A stretch of 14,152 nucleotides of DNA from an uncultured Collinsella sp. (GCA_900541175.1 UQIT01000043.1:1-14152); one strand, 5' to 3'; positions 1 through 7,041 are shown, numbered from the stretch's first letter. The notes: generated from the letters alone by a model not told the origin. Numbers and translations: made by a program.

Positions 1-2
1 TG

Positions 3-1544
3 GGCGCTCAGAGGGGGGGGGCGGTGCGGCTTGCCGCCGATGAGCTGGGGGTCGAGCGCGTGACGACGGCACGCGAGCTGACGGTCGACGAGATTGCGGC
101 GTTATGTGCCACGGGCGTGCCCATCGAGGTATTCTGCCACGGTGCGATTTGTATCGGCTATTCGGGGGCGTGCGAGTTCTCGGCCCTGCGGCGTGGGCGC
201 TCGGCGATGCGCGGCGACTGCACGCAGCCGTGCCGTTTGGCGTACGACCTGGTGGACGAGGCTGGACAGAGCGTTGTCGCCGTCGAGGGAGATCGTCTGC
301 TGTGCCCGCGCGACTATCTGGGTATTGCGCATCTGCCCGAGTTTGTAGATGCCGGCGTGGCGTCGCTCAAGATCGAGGGGCGCATGAAGAACCCTGATTA
401 CGTATTCAACGTGGTGCGGGTGTGGCGCCGGGCACTCGATATGCTGTGCGACGGCGCGTGGGACCCCGGTGCCGTGGAAGAGCTCGAGCGCGAGCTGGGA
501 AGGTCGTTTAACCGTGGGTTTACCGATGCGTACCTGCGAGGACGTTCGGGTGCCGAGCTTATGAGCTTTGAGCGTGCGATCAACCAAGGTGTGCGCGTGG
601 GACGCCTGGTGGCCGTTGGCCACGAAGAGGTGACCGTTGAGCTCGATGCCGCCGTGGCGGCGGGTGACACGCTCGAGATTCGGTTCTATCCGGGTGCCGA
701 CGCGCGTCCCGATGTGCCCAAGCGCTGGCCGCAGGTGCCCTGTCCGGTGGATGCCGCGGCGGGGGAGCGCGTCGTCGTGCATTGCAAGCGTAAGGTTGAC
801 ACGGGCTGCGAGGTGTACCTGATTCGCAGCGCCGGCGTGTTGGATCAGACGGCGGCGGTGTTGGAGCGCATGCGGGCCGAGGCGGATGCGATTGCGCCCG
901 TTGCGCGTGCCGTTGAGGTGCTGCCCTTTGAGGGCGTTACGGTGGATGGCGGTGCGTCGACGGAGTTGGTGGAGTGCGCGGTTCCCGCTCGCATGGTTTT
1001 TGCTTTGCAGCTGATGGATGCCGACCCGCGCGGAGAACTCGATTTGTCCGACGCTGTTGTGGTGCTTGACGAGGTGTGCCGCACGGGTGACGCTGACTGG
1101 ACCCGCTCACTGATGCAGCGTGCCGGGCGCGTTGTCTGCCGCAACCTGGGACAGGTGGTGATCGCTCGCGAGCTGGGCGTGACGTTTGACGTGGCGGCGC
1201 CGGTGTTCTGCGCGAATCGGGCCACGTTTACCTGGCTGCGCGGACTCGGTGCGGGGCGGGTGTACTTGCCGGCCGAGTTGCTCGGCAATGATGCGGAGCG
1301 TATTGCCGAACTGGCTGCTGAACCCGGCGTCTGGGGTCCGGTCGACGCCGACCGTCCCGAGCTCATGGTGTGCGAGCACTGCCTGCTGACCGCCGAGGGC
1401 GTCTGCGCTACCGATGCGACGGGACAGGTCCGTTGCCGCGACTGCTTGCGCCGTCGGCAGGTACGCTATCTGGTCGAGCGTGACGGTACACGTCTGCCGG
1501 TCGCCGTTGACGCGTGCGGCAGGACGAGGATTTTCCTGTCGTAG
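3..1544 (+). CDS. Peptidase U32 family protein, 5'-truncated by the window edge
   Basis: Residues are numbered from the GTG codon at base 24, although this is probably not the start. The open frame continues to the window edge, and the alpha/beta N-terminal part that opens U32 proteins is missing. The U32 signature is clear: residues 35-53 read EVFCHGAICIGYSGACEFS, followed by GRSAMRGDCTQPCR. Cysteines 43, 50 and 66 have the C-X6-C-X15-C spacing seen in U32 proteins that bind a [4Fe-4S] cluster (UbiU, UbiV, RlhA/TrhP type), so this is more likely an Fe-S RNA- or cofactor-hydroxylating enzyme than a protease; that is inference. The C-terminus has further Cys pairs (C450/C453, C471/C474) in the usual U32 tail ending in a Gly-Arg-Thr-Arg stretch. 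The frame ends with TAG, 96 nt before tyrS. A run of nine G at 13-21 lies where the family's conserved segment should continue and may hide a frameshift. Confidence 0.88.
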   Translation, partial: GAQRGGAVRLAADELGVERVTTARELTVDEIAALCATGVPIEVFCHGAICIGYSGACEFSALRRGRSAMRGDCTQPCRLAYDLVDEAGQSVVAVEGDRLLCPRDYLGIAHLPEFVDAGVASLKIEGRMKNPDYVFNVVRVWRRALDMLCDGAWDPGAVEELERELGRSFNRGFTDAYLRGRSGAELMSFERAINQGVRVGRLVAVGHEEVTVELDAAVAAGDTLEIRFYPGADARPDVPKRWPQVPCPVDAAAGERVVVHCKRKVDTGCEVYLIRSAGVLDQTAAVLERMRAEADAIAPVARAVEVLPFEGVTVDGGASTELVECAVPARMVFALQLMDADPRGELDLSDAVVVLDEVCRTGDADWTRSLMQRAGRVVCRNLGQVVIARELGVTFDVAAPVFCANRATFTWLRGLGAGRVYLPAELLGNDAERIAELAAEPGVWGPVDADRPELMVCEHCLLTAEGVCATDATGQVRCRDCLRRRQVRYLVERDGTRLPVAVDACGRTRIFLS

Positions 1545-1563
1545 GTGCCGCGTCGCGTCAGTT

Positions 1564-1572
1564 TGTTATCAT
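1564..1572 (+). promoter_or_regulatory. Possible extended -10 promoter of tyrS
   Basis: TG at 1564-1565, one base, then TATCAT at 1567-1572 fits an extended -10 element. No good -35 box lies 16-18 bp upstream. The predicted transcript would start near 1579 and give a leader of about 60 nt containing a small AGCACC/GGTGCT hairpin before the ribosome binding site. This is a pattern match only. Confidence 0.35.
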
Positions 1573-1640
1573 ATGAGAGTTTATGGACTTCCAGCACCGC
1601 CGTATCCGGTGAGGGTGCTATAGCAAAAGGAGGATACCCA

Positions 1641-2852
1641 ATGCTGTCTGTTGACGAGCAAATGCGTATCATCACCTCGGGCGCCGCGCAGATCGTTCCC
1701 GAGGCCGACCTTCGCAAGAAGCTTGAGAAGGGCGAGCCCCTCAACATCAAGCTCGGCGTCGACCCCACCAGCCCCGACCTGCACTTGGGCCACGCCGTGC
1801 CGCTGCGCAAGATGCGTCAGTTCCAGGACCTGGGCCACAACGTCACCCTCATCATCGGCAACGGTACCGCGCTGATTGGCGATCCCTCGGGCAAGAACTC
1901 CACCCGTCCGCAGCTTTCGCAGGAGCAGATCGAGGCCAATGCCGAAACCTACGTGAGCCAGGCCATGAAGATCTTGGATCCCGAGAAGACCACCATCGTG
2001 CACAACGGCGATTGGATCCTTTCGATGGACCTTGCCGGCCTGCTGCAGGTGTGCTCCAAGTTCACCGTCGCCCGTATTCTCGAGCGCGACGACTTTACCA
2101 AGCGCTACCAGTCTCAGACGCCGATCGCCCTGCATGAGTTCCTGTATCCCGTGATGCAGGCTTTCGACTCCGTGCAGATCAAGGCTGACGTGGAGATGGG
2201 CGGCACCGATCAGCTCTTCAACCTGCTCGCCGGCCGTGAGCTCATGGAGAAGATGGGCATGGAGCCGCAGATTGCGCTCACCATGCCGCTGCTCGAGGGC
2301 ACCGATGGCGTCCGTAAGATGTCCAAGTCCTACGGTAACTACATCGGCCTGACCGACGCGCCCAAGGATATGTTCGGCAAGACCATGTCCATCCCCGACG
2401 AGATGATTGGCAAGTACTACCGCCTGGCGAGCTCGCTCACCCCGGCCGAGGTCGACAAGATCGACGCTGCTCTGGCCGACGGCTCTGCCGATCCCTATGA
2501 GCTCAAGCGCGCTCTGGGCCGCGACCTGTGCGACACCTACCACGGTGCCGGTGCCGGCGACGAGGCCCAGGCCGAGTTCGACCGCGTGTTCAAGGAGGGC
2601 CAGCTCGCCGACTTCCCCGAGAAGCATGTTGAGCTGACCGTCAACGACGAGGGCCAGATCTACCTCGCCGGCCTGCTCAAGGACCTGGGCCTTTCGGCCA
2701 GCGCCGGTCAGGCCCGCCGCGACATCGACGGCGGCGGCGTCAAGATCAACGGCAAGGCCGTGGCTCCCAAGAGCTACAACATCGACCCCAGCGCCCTCAA
2801 ACTGGGCGACACCCTCTCCGTAGGCAAGCGCAAGGGCTTTAAGTTGATTTAG
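1641..2852 (+). CDS. tyrS: Tyrosyl-tRNA synthetase (short, TyrZ/type 2 class)
   Basis: Cytoplasmic class I aminoacyl-tRNA synthetase that charges tRNA-Tyr with tyrosine using ATP (EC 6.1.1.1). The 403-residue protein has the class I HIGH motif as HLGH (48-51), a glycine-rich GTALIGDPSGK stretch (75-85), the substrate-binding GGTDQ segment (187-191), KMSKS (226-230), and a C-terminal S4 RNA-binding domain (about 335-403). The length and the DLHLGHAVPLRKMRQFQDLGH-like region favour the shorter class over the roughly 420-residue TyrS. The frame is open further upstream without a better start; ATG 1641 is chosen because AAAGGAGG at 1626-1633 gives an excellent ribosome binding site with 7-nt spacing. 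It follows the U32 gene in tandem but probably has its own promoter. No T-box leader was found. A hairpin lies directly after the stop. Confidence 0.97.
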   Translation: MLSVDEQMRIITSGAAQIVPEADLRKKLEKGEPLNIKLGVDPTSPDLHLGHAVPLRKMRQFQDLGHNVTLIIGNGTALIGDPSGKNSTRPQLSQEQIEANAETYVSQAMKILDPEKTTIVHNGDWILSMDLAGLLQVCSKFTVARILERDDFTKRYQSQTPIALHEFLYPVMQAFDSVQIKADVEMGGTDQLFNLLAGRELMEKMGMEPQIALTMPLLEGTDGVRKMSKSYGNYIGLTDAPKDMFGKTMSIPDEMIGKYYRLASSLTPAEVDKIDAALADGSADPYELKRALGRDLCDTYHGAGAGDEAQAEFDRVFKEGQLADFPEKHVELTVNDEGQIYLAGLLKDLGLSASAGQARRDIDGGGVKINGKAVAPKSYNIDPSALKLGDTLSVGKRKGFKLI

Positions 2853-2853
2853 T

Positions 2854-2877
2854 TCCGCCGTTCTAACGAACGGCGGA
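2854..2877 (+). terminator. GC hairpin just after tyrS
   Basis: A perfect 9-bp stem, TCCGCCGTT (2854-2862) with AACGGCGGA (2869-2877), encloses a 6-nt loop and begins one base after the tyrS stop codon. There is no T-run after it, so it is at best a weak or U-tract-less terminator, or an mRNA 3'-end stabiliser. Confidence 0.45.
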
Positions 2878-2891
2878 CCGGCCGACGCTGC

Positions 2892-2990
2892 GCGGGCCGC
2901 ATTTGGACAATCTGACGTTCAACTTCAAGGGCGCGACCAGAAGGTCAGCGCCCTTTCGTTTCACGTCACCTTGTCTCAAATGCGGCCCGC
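2892..2990. repeat. 99-nt nested hairpin element (MITE/BIME-like or structured RNA)
   Basis: Outer arms 2892-2910 and 2971-2990 pair over 19 bp with one bulged base. Inside, TGACGT (2913-2918) pairs with ACGTCA (2963-2968), AAGGGCGC (2927-2934) with GCGCCCTT (2948-2955), and GACC (2935-2938) with GGTC (2943-2946) around an AGAA loop. Nearly the whole sequence therefore folds into one rod. The innermost stem followed by TCGTTT can act as the intrinsic terminator of tyrS, but the outer arms are much more than a terminator needs. No flanking target duplication was seen. A non-autonomous mobile element or a REP-like unit is possible. Confidence 0.7.
2927..2960 (+). terminator. Probable intrinsic terminator of tyrS inside the nested hairpin
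   Basis: The stem AAGGGCGC/GCGCCCTT, with the inner GACC/GGTC helix, is followed by TCGTTT, a short T-rich tail. It lies 75 nt after the tyrS stop and is the best terminator candidate in this gap. Confidence 0.5.
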
Positions 2991-3025
2991 TCGCTGGCGT
3001 TGCCAAAACATCGGCGCTTCCGTTG

Positions 3026-3116
3026 TTGGCACTTGGGGACGTTCCTTTTGTGCCGGCACTTTGGGACACTCCTTGTCATTGGTGCAAAGCAACCCGTCCC
3101 CATTGCACCAAGTGGC
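3026..3116. repeat. Variable-word structured repeat, copy A
   Basis: The unit begins GGCAC (3028-3032), then TTGGGGACGTTCCTTTT, then the palindrome GTGCCGGCAC (3050-3059), then TTGGGACACTCCTTG. A hairpin GGTGCAA (3081-3087)/TTGCACC (3103-3109) follows, whose loop contains CCCGTCCC. CACTTGG (3030-3036) can also pair with CCAAGTG (3108-3114). GGGGACG (3035-3041) is complementary to CGTCCCC (3095-3101), giving a long-range helix or pseudoknot option. Copy B (6060-6163) has the same plan with different stem sequences. It lies between tyrS and ade, upstream of the ade promoter. Confidence 0.7.
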
Positions 3117-3141
3117 GGATGCCGTTAAACGGAGGGCCGTA

Positions 3142-3169
3142 TTGCTGACCCATCGTTTGGGTATACAAT
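3142..3169 (+). promoter_or_regulatory. Promoter of ade
   Basis: TTGCTG (3142-3147) and TACAAT (3164-3169) are separated by 16 bp and match the housekeeping-sigma consensus well. The predicted start near 3176 gives a leader of about 60 nt. That leader contains CTGCGG (3183-3188)/CCGCAG (3205-3210), a possible 6-bp hairpin, and AAAGGA (3225-3230) as the ribosome binding site. No purine riboswitch core was recognised. Confidence 0.6.
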
Positions 3170-3236
3170 GGCTGTTGGCTTGCTGCGGTGAAGGCTCGTC
3201 CGCTCCGCAGTTATTTCTACAGTTAAAGGAGTATGT

Positions 3237-5057
3237 ATGTCCGTTGAGGTCATGAGGTCTGTGATCGATGCTGCCGAGGGGCGCGTGCCCGTCGACACGC
3301 TGTTTACCAATGCACAGATTGTCGACGTATATGGCCAGCGCGTGGCACCCGGTAGCGTTGCCGTCAAGGACGGTGTAATCGTCGGCGTGCTCTACGATGG
3401 TCGCGACGATGCCGCTGGCACCTACGAGGCAACTGAGGTCATTGACTGCCAGGGTCGCTATATCGCCCCCGGCTTTATCGACGGACATCTGCACATCGAG
3501 TCTTCGAACATCCGTCCCGCCGAGTATGCTCGCATGGCCGCGACGCGCGGTACCACCACCGCCATTGCCGACAGCCACGAGATTGCCAATGTCGCCGGTC
3601 TCGACGGCTTGCGCTTTATGATTGAGGACGGCCGCCGCGCACCCATCTCCATCAAGTACATGATGCCTTCGTGCGTGCCCGCGCTGCCCGACGAGCAGGC
3701 CGGTGCCGTTATTTCGGCTGCCGATATGCAGGCGTTTTTTGCCGAGCATCCAGGCGATGTCTTTGGTCTGGGCGAAATGATGAACCTGCCGGGCGTCTTT
3801 ATGGCCGACCCCGAGACCTGTGCTCGCATCGATGCTGCCAACCAGACGCCGTCCAAGCAGGTCGACGGCCATGCGCCGCTCGTTGCCGGTAAGGACCTCA
3901 ACGCCTATGCCGCAGCGGGCATTATCGCCGACCACGAGTCGACGATTCCTGAGGAGGCGCTCGACAAGCTGTCTCGCGGTATGTACGTGATGCTGCGCGA
4001 AGGCACGTGCAGCCATGACCTGACCAACCTGTCTCCGATGCTGCTGGAGAATCCTGCCCGTGCCCGCCGCTGCTGCTTTGCGACCGACGACCGTGCTCCC
4101 TCCGACGCGCTTTCGACCGGTATGATTGACAATGCCTGCCGCGTGGCTATCGAGGCCGGTATCGACCCCGTGGTTGCCATCTCTATGGCGTCCCTGTCCA
4201 CGGCCGAGGCGTTTGGCCTGGACCACGGTTGCCGCGACCCGCACGAACTGCGTGGCGCTATCGCCCCGGGCAAGCGTGCCGACCTGCTGGTACTCAACGA
4301 CCTGACGTTTGCCACGGCTCCGCATCGCGTATATGCCGCCGGTGCTCTGGTGGCGCAGGACGGCACCTTTGTGGGCGAGATCGCACCCGAGATGGCCGAG
4401 GTTGCGGCCCTTGCCGATGAACTGCGTGCTTCCGTTAAACTGCCGAAGCTATCGCTCGATGTGTTCGACTATGCCTTTAAGCCGAGCGAGGCCGTGATCG
4501 ACGTGGTGCCGGGTAAGGCCATCACGGGTATGGCTCGCCCCGAGAACGCCGAGGGCCTGCGCCGCATTATGCTGATTGAGCGCCACGGCCGCGGCGTGTC
4601 ACTGCAGGCCGAGGGCGCCGACGGTGATGGTCCTGCGGGCCTGGGTCTTGTTGGCAAGCACATCGGTCGCGGCTGGGTGCGTGGCTTTACCATCACCGGT
4701 GGCGCCATCGCCTCGACGATTGGCCACGACTCGCACAACGTGTGCGTGGTGGGCGACAACGCGGGCGATATGATGGCTGCCGTCGAGGCTGTTGGCCAGG
4801 GCGGCCACGTGCTGGTGCGCAACGGCGAGGTCGTGGCGCGCATTCCGCTGGCGCTTGGTGGTCTGATGAGCGAGGGTACGGCCGAGGATGTCGCCGCGCA
4901 GCACGACGACTTTATGGTCAAGGCGCGCGCCATGGGCATCGAGCCGCCGCTCGACCCCATCATGGGCATCATCTTCCTGCCCCTGCCGGTGATCCCGACG
5001 CTCCGCATCCGTCCCGAGGGCATGTTCGACGTCACCACCTTCACCTACGCCGACTAG
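3237..5057 (+). CDS. ade: Adenine deaminase
   Basis: Amidohydrolase-superfamily enzyme converting adenine to hypoxanthine and ammonia in purine salvage (EC 3.5.4.2), cytoplasmic. The 606 residues are typical for the bacterial Ade family. Visible metal-site residues are H84 and H86 in DGHLHIESS, E180 in GLGE, H212 in DGHAP, H233 in DHES, and D284 in FATDD. The region from about 430 matches the family's C-terminal domain, including a GHDSHN segment. ATG 3237 has AAAGGA 6 nt upstream; the ATG four bases earlier (3233) hits a stop at once. It appears to be a single-gene unit with its own promoter. Its TAG stop lies inside the first GACTAGTC of a degenerate repeat copy, so the last codons overlap that element. 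Amidohydrolase relatives are possible, but the motif set is specific. Confidence 0.96.
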   Translation: MSVEVMRSVIDAAEGRVPVDTLFTNAQIVDVYGQRVAPGSVAVKDGVIVGVLYDGRDDAAGTYEATEVIDCQGRYIAPGFIDGHLHIESSNIRPAEYARMAATRGTTTAIADSHEIANVAGLDGLRFMIEDGRRAPISIKYMMPSCVPALPDEQAGAVISAADMQAFFAEHPGDVFGLGEMMNLPGVFMADPETCARIDAANQTPSKQVDGHAPLVAGKDLNAYAAAGIIADHESTIPEEALDKLSRGMYVMLREGTCSHDLTNLSPMLLENPARARRCCFATDDRAPSDALSTGMIDNACRVAIEAGIDPVVAISMASLSTAEAFGLDHGCRDPHELRGAIAPGKRADLLVLNDLTFATAPHRVYAAGALVAQDGTFVGEIAPEMAEVAALADELRASVKLPKLSLDVFDYAFKPSEAVIDVVPGKAITGMARPENAEGLRRIMLIERHGRGVSLQAEGADGDGPAGLGLVGKHIGRGWVRGFTITGGAIASTIGHDSHNVCVVGDNAGDMMAAVEAVGQGGHVLVRNGEVVARIPLALGGLMSEGTAEDVAAQHDDFMVKARAMGIEPPLDPIMGIIFLPLPVIPTLRIRPEGMFDVTTFTYAD

Positions 5058-5125
5058 TCATCGGGGACGTTCTTAAACGACTAGTCGCCTGCGACGCTCT
5101 TTGGCGTGTCGCCTGACGCTGCGAC
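5052..5125. repeat. Degenerate variable-word repeat, copy C, overlapping the ade stop
   Basis: GACTAGTC (5052-5059, self-complementary) is followed by ATCGGGGACGTTCTTAAAC and a second GACTAGTC (5079-5086). This is the arrangement word-GGGGACGTTC-word of copies A and B. Next comes GCGACGCTCTTTG (5091-5103), which matches GGGACACTCCTTG of copy A at 10 of 13 positions. A small GTCGC (5108-5112)/GCGAC (5121-5125) hairpin follows. The first word contains the ade stop codon. Confidence 0.5.
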
Positions 5126-5196
5126 CGTGGGACCTCTGGCGCGCGTGTGCTATTTGCTAGGTCCATGTAACGTTTGCGCCCGCGGAGTCTTACCTG

Positions 5197-5261
5197 AGCT
5201 CCCTTTGGGTACGTTGGAATTGGATACACGTTCGATTCCAACAAGCCCGAAGGGAGCTTTT
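5197..5261 (+). promoter_or_regulatory. Leader hairpin enclosing the HAD ribosome binding site, with a T-run
   Basis: Outer arms 5197-5209 and 5246-5258 pair over 13 bp with one G-U. A 3x3 internal loop separates them from an inner perfect 8-bp helix, GTTGGAAT (5213-5220)/ATTCCAAC (5235-5242), with a 14-nt apical loop. The 3' arm contains GAAGGGAG, the only ribosome binding site of the gene starting at 5264, and is followed by TTTTCT. The structure could hide the ribosome binding site, act as a terminator/attenuator, or both. No known riboswitch class was recognised. Confidence 0.65.
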
Positions 5262-5263
5262 CT

Positions 5264-6058
5264 ATGTTTAAACTGATTGCATCCGATATGGACGGCACGT
5301 TGCTTGACGAAAACAGCCAGGTGCCTCCCGAGACCTACGAACTGATTTTGGCGCTACGCGAGCATGGCGTGTATTTTGCCGCATCGTCAGGTCGCCGCTA
5401 CGATCGCCTGTGTGAGTTCTTTGCGCCCGTTCGCGACAAGATGGACTTTGTCGCAGCTAACGGTGCCCAGGTCTACGCCGACGGCAAAATGGTAGACCGC
5501 GAGGTATATTCGCACCTGGCGATTCGAAAGCTCGCCCAGGCCGTCGCGACGTTTCCCAATCTGCATCTTGCACTCTTTGACCGAACCAAGTCCTTTTTGC
5601 TCGATGACGAGTGCAAGTTCGTGTGTGAGGTCGATAAGGACCTTCCCAATGCCGAGCGTATTTGGGAGCTGCCCGATCCCAGCGTAAATATCATCAAGGC
5701 GAGCATCTTTTGCGACGACGGTGCCGTTATGGACAGCGCCTACGTGCTACAGCGCGAGCTCGGTCAGCTCTTTACCTTTGCGCCTTCGGGCAACGCGTGG
5801 ATCGACGCCATGCAGCCCGGCGTGTCGAAGGCCTCGGGCATCGCGCAGCTTGCGGAGCATTACGGCATTGGGCGCGACGAGGTCATGGCGTTTGGCGACT
5901 CGATGAACGACTATGAGATCATTCGCTTTGTCGGCACGGGCTGCGCGATGGAAAACGCGCGCCCCGCGCTCAAGGCCGTTGCCGATCGCGTGGTGGGTCG
6001 TAACCGCGACCACGCCGTCCAACAGGAGCTCCGTCGCGTGCTGGAGAGCCTCGCCTAA
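5264..6058 (+). CDS. Cof-type HAD-superfamily phosphatase (subfamily IIB)
   Basis: A 264-residue cytoplasmic Mg-dependent hydrolase of the Cof/YidA/YbjI group, which dephosphorylates sugar phosphates, nucleotides or cofactors; the substrate cannot be told from sequence. Motif I is DMDGTLL with D8 (nucleophile) and D10. Motif II is in AASSGRR (S41 or S42). Motif III is K189, and motif IV is FGDSMND with D212 and D216. The C2-type cap lies between motifs II and III. The length is normal. ATG 5264 follows GAAGGGAG at about 8 nt, but this site lies within the 3' arm of a strong hairpin. The gene is convergent with a second, only distantly similar Cof-type gene, with repeat copy B between them. 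Confidence 0.93.
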   Translation: MFKLIASDMDGTLLDENSQVPPETYELILALREHGVYFAASSGRRYDRLCEFFAPVRDKMDFVAANGAQVYADGKMVDREVYSHLAIRKLAQAVATFPNLHLALFDRTKSFLLDDECKFVCEVDKDLPNAERIWELPDPSVNIIKASIFCDDGAVMDSAYVLQRELGQLFTFAPSGNAWIDAMQPGVSKASGIAQLAEHYGIGRDEVMAFGDSMNDYEIIRFVGTGCAMENARPALKAVADRVVGRNRDHAVQQELRRVLESLA

Positions 6059-6059
6059 T

Positions 6060-6163
6060 CCGGCAGTTGGGGACGTTCCTTTTCTGCCGGCAGCCGGGGA
6101 CAGTCCTTGCGGTTTTCCGTGGGTAGCTAAAATAGCCCCGTCCCAAATTAGCTACCCTGCCGG
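6060..6163. repeat. Variable-word structured repeat, copy B
   Basis: CCGGCAG (6060-6066) is followed by TTGGGGACGTTCCTTTT, the palindrome CTGCCGGCAG (6084-6093), and GGGGACAGTCCTTG. A hairpin GGGTAGCTA (6121-6129)/TAGCTACCC (6149-6157) follows, with CCCGTCCC in its loop. CTGCCGG (6157-6163) can close the unit with the starting CCGGCAG. The unit fills the gap between two convergent genes, so it may also act as a bidirectional terminator. It shares 17 identical bases (6067-6083) with copy A, while every stem differs and stays paired. Confidence 0.72.
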
Positions 6164-6173
6164 GTTGCTGCTG

Positions 6174-7016
6174 CTAGGCGAGGGCAGCCATGATGGCGTG
6201 GGCGACGCCGTCGTGGTCGTTGTCGAACTCGGTGATGGCGTCAGCGGCCTCGCGGTCCTCGGGCTCGGCGTTGATCATGGCCATGCCATGGCCCGCTGCC
6301 TGCAGCATGGGGATGTCGTTGATGTTGTCGCCGAACGCCCAGGCGTCGGCGAGACGCTCGCCCAGGTGCTCGCACAGCCACGTGAGGGCCGTTCCCTTGG
6401 TGGCGCCCTCGCCCATGACCTCGATATTCATGGCGTACGAACGCGTGACCTCAATGCCTCCGAGCGTGTCGAGCTCCGCCGCGATGGCGTCGCGATCGGC
6501 CGGGTCGTGCCAGTACATGGCGATGCGTTCGAGTGTCTCGACCTCGTCGATCTTGCTGTCGATATCCATGTCGATCGGTGTTCGTGTGCGCTTGAGCGAA
6601 GCCGCGATGTGGGGGTCGCCGCCGCAGAATTCGTCCAGGCGCGTGTAGAGCGAGCGGGGGAGGAAGCACTGGCCGTCGGCGAAGATATCGAAGGTGACGT
6701 CATGGCCGGCGGCAATGCTATGGACGAGGTGGGCGATGGCGCGGTCGAGCGGTCGGCTCAAAATGCGCGTAGCACGTGAGGTATCGGTGGGCGTACCGTC
6801 GTCGAGCTGCCAGACGCTGGCACCGTTGGCGCAGACCGCGTAGTGTACGGCGGGGTGAGCGAGGATGGGCTCAAAGATGCCCGACAGCGGGCGCCCCGTG
6901 CAGGGCACAAACTCAATACCGCGGCGCGCAAGCTCGTCGAGCATCGCCCAGGTAGCGTCGCTCATCTGCTTATCACTCGTCAGCAGCGTTCCATCCATAT
7001 CGGAAAACACAATCAT
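6174..7016 (-). CDS. Cof-type HAD-superfamily phosphatase (subfamily IIB)
   Basis: A 280-residue cytoplasmic hydrolase. Motif I is DMDGTLL (D6 nucleophile, D8), motif II is CTGRP (T40), motif III is K207 in GATKG, and motif IV is FGDNIND (D230, D234). The region between about 85 and 190 is the C2 cap, which sets substrate choice; the substrate is unknown. The start ATG (7014-7016) has AAAGGG about 9 nt upstream on the minus strand. It follows citrate synthase in the same direction, but an intrinsic terminator lies between them. No clear separate promoter was seen in the short gap, so expression may depend on read-through or on a promoter within the terminator region. Its sequence differs enough from the neighbouring plus-strand HAD protein to argue against a recent duplication. 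Confidence 0.93.
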   Translation of the reverse strand: MIVFSDMDGTLLTSDKQMSDATWAMLDELARRGIEFVPCTGRPLSGIFEPILAHPAVHYAVCANGASVWQLDDGTPTDTSRATRILSRPLDRAIAHLVHSIAAGHDVTFDIFADGQCFLPRSLYTRLDEFCGGDPHIAASLKRTRTPIDMDIDSKIDEVETLERIAMYWHDPADRDAIAAELDTLGGIEVTRSYAMNIEVMGEGATKGTALTWLCEHLGERLADAWAFGDNINDIPMLQAAGHGMAMINAEPEDREAADAITEFDNDHDGVAHAIMAALA

Positions 7017-7041
7017 TCGATGCAGCCCTTTCTACTGGCAT

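Noticed and set aside
1579..1640. T-box leader for tyrS
   Set aside because: The leader is too short and lacks the AGGGUGGNACCGCG core; only a small hairpin is present.
1581..2627. Minus-strand open frame opposite tyrS
   Set aside because: Shadow of tyrS; composition is typical of an antisense frame in GC-rich DNA.
3172..3236. Purine riboswitch upstream of ade
   Set aside because: The 65-nt leader has one weak 6-bp hairpin and none of the conserved three-way-junction bases.
2976..4325. Minus-strand open frame of 449 codons opposite ade
   Set aside because: Antisense shadow of ade with low-complexity Arg/Gly/His-rich sequence. It would also run through repeat copy A.
5264..7016. Recent tandem duplication of the two HAD genes
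   Set aside because: They share only the family motifs; the cap regions and lengths differ and the genes are convergent.
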